Shown piece after piece: positions 6,697 through 11,328 of a stretch of 11,328 nucleotides of DNA. The notes beneath the pieces are model-generated. The model ran no database searches, was not told the DNA's origin, and saw only the letters and a program-made list of their open reading frames with translations. A program made the position numbers and the translations under genes. Location of the stretch: contig JBKBIP010000065.1 in assembly GCA_046297495.1 (NCBI GenBank), positions 1 to 11,328 of the forward strand, read 5' to 3'. Within the stretch, counting starts at the first letter, position 1; each line of letters begins with the position of its first letter. This DNA is from JBKBIP01 sp046297495. GTDB lineage: Bacteria; Planctomycetota; Planctomycetia; Gemmatales; Gemmataceae.

Positions 6697-7132
6697 CGGC
6701 CCACCTCTCGATTCAACTGATCTCGGCTCAAGGTGTTGAGCACACCTTCGTTATCTTCAAGGAGCAACACCAGTTAAGTTGAATCGCAATTGCCGTGCCG
6801 ATCAGGTGGGATTTCTCCTCTCAGCATTTAACCCCGTGAAAGAACATGAGTAGCGTCAGATGCCCGTTTTTCCTTTCTGAAATCCCAAGCCTTCCCTTGT
6901 GCATGTGATTGATGATTTTTTGCCCTCTTCGACGAATAATTTCTCTGCAAGACATATATGTGTCTCTACGCAATAGGGACGCAGGCACCACGAAAAATCA
7001 AAACTGACTAAAGCTAGCCCTTGAATGTCGCGGCTGGAGAAGGGATAACTGGAAGCGGCGAGCGGGGCCGGATGATCGGTCCTCGACCGTTGGCGGATGG
7101 TTTTTTCCACGATCTTTTGAGGAGAACCTGTG
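6697..7132. other. Divergent intergenic region between csrA and the lactonase gene
   Basis: About 436 nt and AT-richer than the flanking genes. At 6730-6748 there is a perfect 7-bp hairpin (AAGGTGT, loop TGAGC, ACACCTT) about 34 nt before csrA, which would lie in a csrA leader. At 6952-6961 there is the 10-bp palindrome ACATATATGT. A T-run at 6915-6921 and AATAAT at 6935-6940 could belong to a promoter, but no convincing -35/-10 pair is found. A 108-codon minus-strand frame here has no protein-like features. I see no riboswitch or tRNA. Confidence 0.5.
7119..7124 (+). promoter_or_regulatory. Ribosome binding site deciding the start at 7133
   Basis: GAGGAG lies 8 nt before ATG 7133 and only 5 nt before the in-frame GTG 7130. 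The ATG is favoured by codon and spacing. Confidence 0.6.
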
Positions 7133-8296
7133 ATGGAGCAACTCAGGCAAGCGTTGGCTTTATGGGTCTGCGGCATGGTCATAACGGCACTGGCCGCCGA
7201 GGCGTCGGCTCAGGATGCCAAAGGGGGTAAGGTCGATGTGTACATCGGCACCTACACGCGCGGCGACAGCAAAGGGATTTACTTGCTGGAGCTGGACTTG
7301 GCTTCCGGCAAGCTGACGGACAAGGGGCTGGCTGGCGCGGTGGCGCATCCGTCGTTCCTGGCCATTCATCCGAACAAACGCTATCTGTACGCGGTCAGTG
7401 AGGTAGCCACGGTCGATGGCCAAAAGGGAGGAGGCGTGACGGCGTTCGCCATCGATCCGAAGACCGGCAAGTTGACCGAGCTGAATCGGCAACTTTCGGG
7501 CGGAACGGGTCCATGTCATTTGGTGGTGGACCAGGAAGGGAAAGCGGTGCTGGTGGCCAACTACGGCAGCGGCAGCGTGGCCAGTCTCCCCCTCCAAGCG
7601 GACGGTCGGCTGAAGGAAGCCGCCTCGGTCATCCAGCACGAAGGCTCCAGCGTCAACCCACAGCGGCAACAGGGGCCGCACGCTCATTCGATCAACCTGG
7701 ACGCCAACAATCGCTACGCGATGGCCGCCGATTTGGGACTGGACAAGGTGCTGGTCTATCGCTTCGACCCAGCTCAGGGAACACTGACACCCAGTGATCC
7801 GCCGTCAGTGTCCACGGTGGCCGGCGGCGGCCCGCGCCATTTCGCCTTTCATCCCAATGGCCGCAACGCCTACACCAATAATGAGATACTATCGAGTGTC
7901 ACCGCTTTTCAGTACGACCCCGACAAAGGAATCTTGAAGGAGCTGCAAACCCTGTCCACTCTGCCCAAGAATTTCAAAGGGAACAACAGCACCGCCGAGA
8001 TTCAGGTGCATCCGTCCGGCAAGTTCCTGTACGTCTCCAACCGTGGCCACGACAGCATCGCCATCTTCGCCATTGGTCCAGATGGCAAGTTGACAGCGCA
8101 AGGACATCAATCGACGCAAGGGAAGACGCCGCGCAACTTCGGCATCGATCCGACCGGGACCTACTTGCTGGCCGCCAATCAAGCAACCGACAACGTGGTG
8201 GCCTTCCGCATCGATCCCGAAACCGGCCAACTGACGCCGACCGGCTCCAGCGTCAACGTCCCGGCGCCGGTGTGCGTGAAGTTCTTGGCTCGTTGA
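7133..8296 (+). CDS. pgl: Exported lactonase of the 6-phosphogluconolactonase (YbhE-type propeller) family
   Basis: 387 residues. Residues 1-26 are a signal peptide (hydrophobic 7-22, probable cleavage after ASA at 26), so the mature protein is outside the cytoplasmic membrane. The rest is the seven-bladed lactonase propeller: YIGTYTRGDSKGIY (37-50), SFLAIHPNKRYLYAVSE (74-90), GPCHLVVDQEGKAVLVANYG (126-145), GPHAHSINLDANNRYAMAAD (181-200), PRHFAFHPNGRNAYTNNE (234-251), VHPSGKFLYVSNRGHDSI (292-309) and PRNFGIDPTGTYLLAANQ (333-350). The conserved His of the GPHAH motif is present. The cytoplasmic family member hydrolyses 6-phosphogluconolactone in the pentose phosphate pathway. A signal peptide makes that substrate unlikely, so an extracytoplasmic sugar lactone is a better guess. 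The pgl symbol is a family name only. The aminotransferase gene follows after 97 nt and a hairpin repeat. Confidence 0.88.
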   Translation: MEQLRQALALWVCGMVITALAAEASAQDAKGGKVDVYIGTYTRGDSKGIYLLELDLASGKLTDKGLAGAVAHPSFLAIHPNKRYLYAVSEVATVDGQKGGGVTAFAIDPKTGKLTELNRQLSGGTGPCHLVVDQEGKAVLVANYGSGSVASLPLQADGRLKEAASVIQHEGSSVNPQRQQGPHAHSINLDANNRYAMAADLGLDKVLVYRFDPAQGTLTPSDPPSVSTVAGGGPRHFAFHPNGRNAYTNNEILSSVTAFQYDPDKGILKELQTLSTLPKNFKGNNSTAEIQVHPSGKFLYVSNRGHDSIAIFAIGPDGKLTAQGHQSTQGKTPRNFGIDPTGTYLLAANQATDNVVAFRIDPETGQLTPTGSSVNVPAPVCVKFLAR

Positions 8297-8308
8297 GTTT
8301 CACTGATG

Positions 8309-8357
8309 ATTCATCGTTTCGCGCAAGCGCTGGGTGATTCCGCGCGAAACGATGAAT
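8309..8357. repeat. Perfect 16-bp inverted repeat, TTCATCGTTTCGCGC family
   Basis: The left arm ATTCATCGTTTCGCGC (8309-8324) and right arm GCGCGAAACGATGAAT (8342-8357) pair completely around a 17-nt loop. It begins 12 nt after the lactonase stop and could end its transcript, but there is no T-run after it. The arm sequence recurs three times at 11143-11210, so it is a dispersed repeat family rather than only a terminator. Confidence 0.85.
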
Positions 8358-8393
8358 TCCCCATGATTCCCCTACCCTCTTCATCACCACACC

Positions 8394-9773
8394 ATGACCA
8401 CCACCACGCTTCCCGAACTCATCAGCGAAGCCCAGACCTGCGAGGAACGCTTCCTGCGGCAAATTTTTGTCCGGGATCAAATGGCCGAATGGTCGAAGCA
8501 GCCGCTGATCATGGCCAAGGCGGATGGCGTCTTTTACTGGGACGTTCACGGTAAACGCTATCTCGATGCCTTGTCGGGAATATATGTCGTCGCGGTCGGC
8601 CACAACAACCGCCGCGTGATCGATGCGATCCGTAAGCAGTTCGACATTCTGCACTTCTCGCCGCCGATGCACGGCACCAACCCGGTGGCGATCCAGCTGG
8701 CGAACGTCTTGGCCGAATTGGCCCCTGGTGATCTCTCCACCGTCAAGTTCGAGTGCGCCGGTTCCGAAGTGACCGAAGCCGCCATCAAGCTGGCACGGCA
8801 GTATCATCGGTTGACCGGCGCGCCGGGGAAGTACAAGATCATCAGCCGCTACCTGTCTTGGCACGGCTCGACGTTGGGGTCGTTGTCGGCGTCAGGTCTC
8901 AAGGGACGCAAGACGGTCAATGAACCGCTGGCGCCGGGGTTCGTTCACGTCTTCCCGCCGACCTGTTATCGCTGTCCGTTCGGGAAGACGTATCCCGATT
9001 GCGCCATCACGTGCGGCACCTTGATCAACGATGTCATCGAGATGGAAGACCCGGCCACGGTGGCGGCGGTGATGGTGGAACCGATTGGCCATACCGGCGG
9101 CATCATCGACCCGCCCCTCGAATATCTGCCGCTGTTGCGCGACATTTGCGACCGGCACAATGTCTTGCTGATCTTCGATGAAATCATCACCGGTATGGGG
9201 CGGACGGGGAACCTGTTCGCGGCGGAGACGTTCGGCGTGGTGCCGGACATTCTTTGCACTGCCAAGGGGATGTCCGGCGGCTTTTTCCCCATCTCGGCCA
9301 TGATCTGCCGACGGCCGATTGCCGACGCTTTTTGGGGGCCGAGCGACGCCAACCCCGGCTTCGTCGAGGGGCACACGAACGAAGGTCATCCCGTGGCTTG
9401 CGCCGCCGCCTTGGCCGTGCTGCGCGAAATCCTGGAACATGACTTGTGCGGCAACGCCCGCCGCCAAGGGGAGCGGCTGCGGGCCGGCTTCCAACGTCTG
9501 GCGGACCAATATGGCATCATCGGCGACATTCGCGGCAAGGGGCTACTACAAGGAATCGAGTTCGTCCGCGACCCGGCCACCAAGGAACGCTTCCCGAATG
9601 AAACCGCCATCGGCACGCGCATCGGCCAACGCGCCCTGGCCAATGGCCTGCTGTGCCGCTTCGATCCGCACTGGCTCGCCTTCGGCCCCCCATTGACCGT
9701 CACGGATGAGCAAGTGGATGACATGCTAGAGGTATTGGATTGCAGTATGGGAGAGGTGTTAGCGGCGCTGTGA
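8394..9773 (+). CDS. Class III pyridoxal-phosphate aminotransferase (aspartate aminotransferase family)
   Basis: 459 residues, the normal size for the class. It transfers an amino group, usually from the omega position of an amino acid or amine, to a keto acid in the cytoplasm. Motifs: AGSEVTEAAIKLARQY (122-137, phosphate-binding region), SWHGSTLGSLSASG (155-168), VMVEPIGHTGG (226-236), LLIFDEIITGMGRTG (258-272; D262 contacts the pyridine nitrogen), and LCTAKGMSGGFFPISAM (287-303) with the cofactor lysine K291, then EGHTNEGHPVACAAAL (325-340). The Cys-rich insert CYRCPFGKTYPDCAITC (191-207) is seen in some beta-alanine, taurine and related transaminases; the four Cys could bind a metal, which is my inference. 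Substrate unknown. No clear Shine-Dalgarno precedes the ATG; M30 (nt 8481) is an in-frame alternative but would lose conserved N-terminal sequence. It follows the lactonase gene in the same direction. Confidence 0.9.
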   Translation: MTTTTLPELISEAQTCEERFLRQIFVRDQMAEWSKQPLIMAKADGVFYWDVHGKRYLDALSGIYVVAVGHNNRRVIDAIRKQFDILHFSPPMHGTNPVAIQLANVLAELAPGDLSTVKFECAGSEVTEAAIKLARQYHRLTGAPGKYKIISRYLSWHGSTLGSLSASGLKGRKTVNEPLAPGFVHVFPPTCYRCPFGKTYPDCAITCGTLINDVIEMEDPATVAAVMVEPIGHTGGIIDPPLEYLPLLRDICDRHNVLLIFDEIITGMGRTGNLFAAETFGVVPDILCTAKGMSGGFFPISAMICRRPIADAFWGPSDANPGFVEGHTNEGHPVACAAALAVLREILEHDLCGNARRQGERLRAGFQRLADQYGIIGDIRGKGLLQGIEFVRDPATKERFPNETAIGTRIGQRALANGLLCRFDPHWLAFGPPLTVTDEQVDDMLEVLDCSMGEVLAAL

Positions 9774-9783
9774 GATGGAACGA

Positions 9784-9874
9784 AGAAAAGGGGACGCGAC
9801 TCGAATTTGCTGGCTGTCAGATGACGCCACGATCCGCTCTCCGTCAAACAAATTCGAGTCGCGTCCCCTTTTCT
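9784..9874. repeat. 91-nt element with perfect 26-bp inverted arms (REP/MITE-like)
   Basis: The left arm 9784-9809 begins AGAAAAGGGGACGCGACTCG and the right arm 9849-9874 is its exact reverse complement, ending CGCGTCCCCTTTTCT. A 39-nt centre separates them and contains a minor TGGC/GCCA pair. The element starts 10 nt after the aminotransferase stop. AAAAGGGGAC-type ends are, from general knowledge, typical of REP elements mobilised by REP-associated tyrosine transposases; no such gene is in the window. It could also stop transcription in both directions, because its arms supply an A-tract, a GC stem and a T-tract. Confidence 0.85.
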
Positions 9875-9929
9875 CGAACGACCTCGCAACCCATGAGTCC
9901 GAGGGGATGGTTCGCCCACCTATTGACAC

Positions 9930-9935
9930 GAGGTG
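9930..9935 (+). promoter_or_regulatory. Ribosome binding site deciding the start at 9941
   Basis: GAGGTG lies 5 nt before ATG 9941, which opens a signal peptide. The same frame stays open back to a GTG at 9740, but that would overlap the aminotransferase gene and translate the 91-nt inverted-repeat element. Confidence 0.6.
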
Positions 9936-9940
9936 TTTTC

Positions 9941-10666
9941 ATGCATCGAAGAACTGTCGCCAGCTGCATCGCGGTCATTGGCGTGCTGCTGCAATTCGGG
10001 GCGGACGCCGGCGGGCAGCCAAAGCTAAACGAGAATCCCGCGCCCAACAAACGGGGCGAGATCTACGTCATCATGAAGGCTCGACTTTACGAAGTCGATG
10101 AGGCATTCTACGAGAAGCTTCTTGCCCAGGCCAAGTGGCACTCCAAGGCAGATATTGAGCAGTTGGAAGCCAAACCGGCCCCGGCCGACTCGTTGTTCGC
10201 CTGCCTGGAGAAACAGAAGCTCCTCACGGCCGGCAAGGAGGTCAACATCGACCCCGGCAAGGACGGCGTGCTACTGACCTTGAGCAAGGAGGTCAACTAT
10301 TTGCCTACCCCCGAGCAACTTCAGCAAGGCAAGAAAGGCCCGCAAACGATTGTCGAGGGCTTCTCTTTCCGCGTACAAGTTCAAATCAGCCCTGACCGAC
10401 GTTTCGTACGCGCCACATGCGTCGAGAACAGCCGGGAGATTGAGGGTACTGAAAAGGTCAAAGTGGTTGTGGACCATGAGGGAACGGAAGCCGTTGGGGA
10501 GGTTGTCTCCTTGAAGGAAGCCAGCTTGTCCCAAGTGCGGTATATCCCGGACGGCGGATCTTTGCTGCTGCCCCTTCTATCTCGGCCGGGCGAGGCCCGG
10601 GACAAGGGTCGTTGGCTGGTCGTGCAAATCGATCCGCGCATTTACATCGAGGAGGAAGAAAGATAG
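9941..10666 (+). CDS. Small exported protein with secretin-like C-terminal half
   Basis: 241 residues. Residues 1-24 are a signal peptide (MHRRTVASCIAVIGVLLQFG then ADAGG). Residues 40-55 (EIYVIMKARLYEVDEA) look like the strand that opens the secretin core, where most members have a V-A-x-I-x-E-V-type segment. Residues 108-118 (DGVLLTLSKEV), FSFRVQVQISPDRRFVRATC (141-160) and IPDGGSLLLPLL (202-213) followed by RWLVVQIDPRIYI (224-236) fit the beta-strand order of the secretin homology domain, including the closing strand LxVxIxPRI. The N domains and pore-forming length of true type II/III secretins are missing, so a soluble or wall-attached derivative is more likely than a channel. No family name is certain. 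Neighbours give no pathway. The tail EEEER is strongly charged. Confidence 0.7.
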   Translation: MHRRTVASCIAVIGVLLQFGADAGGQPKLNENPAPNKRGEIYVIMKARLYEVDEAFYEKLLAQAKWHSKADIEQLEAKPAPADSLFACLEKQKLLTAGKEVNIDPGKDGVLLTLSKEVNYLPTPEQLQQGKKGPQTIVEGFSFRVQVQISPDRRFVRATCVENSREIEGTEKVKVVVDHEGTEAVGEVVSLKEASLSQVRYIPDGGSLLLPLLSRPGEARDKGRWLVVQIDPRIYIEEEER

Positions 10667-10767
10667 CAGACAAAAATAAGAAAAGAAAAAGAGTGCCATG
10701 CTCTAATGAGCCGAGCCGGAGGGGACAGACGTTGAACGCCACCGGTTGGACACGACCAGGTGGCCAA

Positions 10768-10789
10768 GGTAAGGCAAGGAGGCCTTACC
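10768..10789. repeat. Hairpin repeat, copy 1 (minus orientation)
   Basis: GGTAAGGC, loop AAGGAG, GCCTTACC: a perfect 8-bp stem. Its reverse complement, with flanks, matches copy 2 at 10952-10987, beginning with CGCCGGGGTAA (10784-10794 here, read on the minus strand). Confidence 0.7.
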
Positions 10790-10953
10790 CCGGCGAAGTG
10801 ACTGTAGCCAGACTCCCGTTATCGGTCACTCAAACAATCGCCCCTTGCTTCCATCGGCTTCAGCGGACGAAGACGGCACCATGTTACTGGGGTCTGGGGC
10901 TGCTAGGCAATTGTTGGCAATGGATCGGCAAAGGCGAACCGTCCGGCGCTGCG

Positions 10954-10984
10954 CCGGGGTAAAGCCTCCTTGACTTTACCCCGG
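10954..10984. repeat. Hairpin repeat, copy 2 (plus orientation)
   Basis: CCGGGGTAAAG, loop CCTCCTTGA, CTTTACCCCGG: a perfect 11-bp stem. Compared with copy 1, base changes on one side of the stem are matched on the other, so pairing is kept. The preceding CCGGCG-CTG-CGCCGG (10943-10957) overlaps the left arm and could form an alternative stem. Confidence 0.75.
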
Positions 10985-11142
10985 CCACTTCCGAGCGTGC
11001 CACCCCACGAATCATCTCCCCGCCAGTGCCATTCCTTTTACTTCGTTTTTGCAATTCACCAGAAAAATCGATTTTTCCTCTTGTAATCTCGCCCAAACCT
11101 GCTAAGCTCGCCCTCTAGTCTATTCTTTGTCAGTTCAGTGAA

Positions 11143-11210
11143 GTTCATCGTTTCGTGCATAGAGATTCATCGTTGTCGCGCCGGACGATTTATCGTTTCG
11201 CGCACGGAGA
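11143..11210 (+). repeat. Three tandem 22-23-bp repeats, TTCATCGTTTCGCGC family
   Basis: Copy A, TTCATCGTTTCGTGCA, begins at 11144. Copy B, TTCATCGTTGTCGCGC, begins at 11166. Copy C, TTTATCGTTTCGCGCA, begins at 11189. Periods are 22 and 23 bp, close to two helical turns. Copies A and C are followed by similar ATAGAGA/CGGAGA ends. The array ends 59 nt before the next gene start, so it lies in its probable promoter or leader region. The same core forms the inverted repeat at 8309-8357. Confidence 0.8.
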
Positions 11211-11255
11211 TCCAGAGAAGAACCGGCCAACTATTCCGTCCAATCCTCTCTAGCT

Positions 11256-11261
11256 AGGAGG
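11256..11261 (+). promoter_or_regulatory. Strong ribosome binding site for the gene at 11270
   Basis: A full AGGAGG lies 8 nt before ATG 11270. It is the best-matching Shine-Dalgarno in the window and the main reason to accept the truncated gene after it. Confidence 0.75.
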
Positions 11262-11269
11262 TTCTGTCC

Positions 11270-11328
11270 ATGCAACTGTGGCACTGGATGTTTGGGAAAT
11301 CTGGGAAAAACAGGCAATCTAAATGGGG
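11270..11328 (+). CDS. Start of an unidentified gene, truncated by the window end
   Basis: Only 19 full codons are visible: MQLWHWMFGKSGKNRQSKWG (last codon partial). The start is supported by AGGAGG at ideal distance and by a frame that stays open to the edge. The first residues are aromatic-rich and then basic. This is too short to assign a family or to tell whether it is a signal or membrane segment. The tandem repeats end just upstream. Confidence 0.6.
   Translation, partial: MQLWHWMFGKSGKNRQSKW

Larger units (their letters stand above)
10667..11269. other. 603-nt non-coding region with several structured repeats
   Basis: No convincing gene on either strand: frames of 116 and 70 codons here lack recognisable domains and cross the hairpins. 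It starts with a purine-rich run (10654-10692), then a GCCACC/GGTGGC stem (10738-10743 with 10759-10764), the hairpin at 10768-10789, a second related hairpin at 10954-10984 with a competing CCGGCG/CGCCGG stem just before it (10943-10957), an AT-rich stretch at 11030-11090, and three tandem repeats at 11143-11210. A structured non-coding RNA is possible but not shown. Confidence 0.55.

Noticed and set aside
6856..7182. 108-codon minus-strand frame upstream of the lactonase
   Set aside because: There is no ribosome binding site, it overlaps the lactonase signal-peptide codons, and the composition is unlike a protein.
9740..9940. N-terminal extension of the secretin-like protein from GTG 9740
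   Set aside because: It would overlap the aminotransferase gene and translate the 91-nt inverted repeat. ATG 9941 has a ribosome binding site and opens a signal peptide.
10612..10962. 116-codon plus-strand frame
   Set aside because: It overlaps the end of the preceding gene and crosses the hairpin repeats; no domain and no ribosome binding site.
11081..11109. A sigma-70-like promoter with TTGTAA before the last gene
   Set aside because: No acceptable -10 lies 16-18 bp downstream; GCTAAG is only 14 bp away.
11143..11210. A CRISPR array
   Set aside because: The three repeats are directly adjacent at 22-23 bp with no unique spacers of normal length, and no cas gene is present.

Overview
The window looks like a chromosomal stretch from a planctomycete, most likely of the Gemmata lineage. 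This is inferred from protein style: a leucine-rich-repeat C-terminus ending in the TINGKPAA-type tail seen on Gemmata LRR proteins and kinases, a giant secreted YCF48-type propeller protein, a small secreted secretin-like protein, and single-copy nagA and csrA far from their proteobacterial partners. Base composition is GC-rich in genes and more AT-rich between them. No rRNA, tRNA, CRISPR array, phage genes or intact transposase gene was found.

Layout. (1) 2-376 (+): the 3' end of an LRR protein that begins outside the window. (2) 4406-413 (-): a two-gene unit, a DPM1-type family 2 glycosyltransferase followed 52 nt later by a secreted mosaic protein of about 1031 residues (YCF48/BNR propeller, degenerate PIG-L-like region, helical TPR-like region, CBM9-like C-terminus). 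(3) 4407-4914: a divergent intergenic region with a 44-codon PDZ-domain relic, a perfect 10-bp hairpin and a 23-bp dyad upstream of nagA. (4) 4915-6078 (+): nagA. (5) 6696-6075 (-): csrA followed almost immediately by a small glycine-rich membrane protein, converging on nagA with a 4-bp overlap. (6) 7133-8296 (+): exported lactonase of the 6-phosphogluconolactonase family. (7) 8394-9773 (+): class III PLP aminotransferase. (8) 9941-10666 (+): small exported protein with a secretin-like C-terminal half. (9) 10667-11269: a 603-nt non-coding region with two related hairpins and three tandem 22-23-bp repeats. (10) 11270 onward (+): the start of another gene cut by the window end.

The most distinctive content is non-coding. 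Three unrelated repeat families lie between genes. The first is a TTCATCGTTTCGCGC family, present as one inverted pair after the lactonase and as three tandem copies before the last gene. The second is a 91-nt element with perfect 26-bp arms right after the aminotransferase stop, of REP/MITE character. The third is a CGCCGGGGTAA hairpin family present in two opposite orientations with changes that preserve the stem.

The genes do not form one pathway. NagA supplies amino-sugar catabolism, and the glycosyltransferase probably makes a polyprenyl-linked sugar or surface glycan. The propeller mosaic, lactonase and secretin-like protein are predicted to be exported. CsrA is a post-transcriptional regulator whose transcript probably also carries the small membrane protein. 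I see no clear new multi-gene defence or metabolic system. The best candidates for novelty are the mosaic protein, the PDZ relic and the three repeat families.
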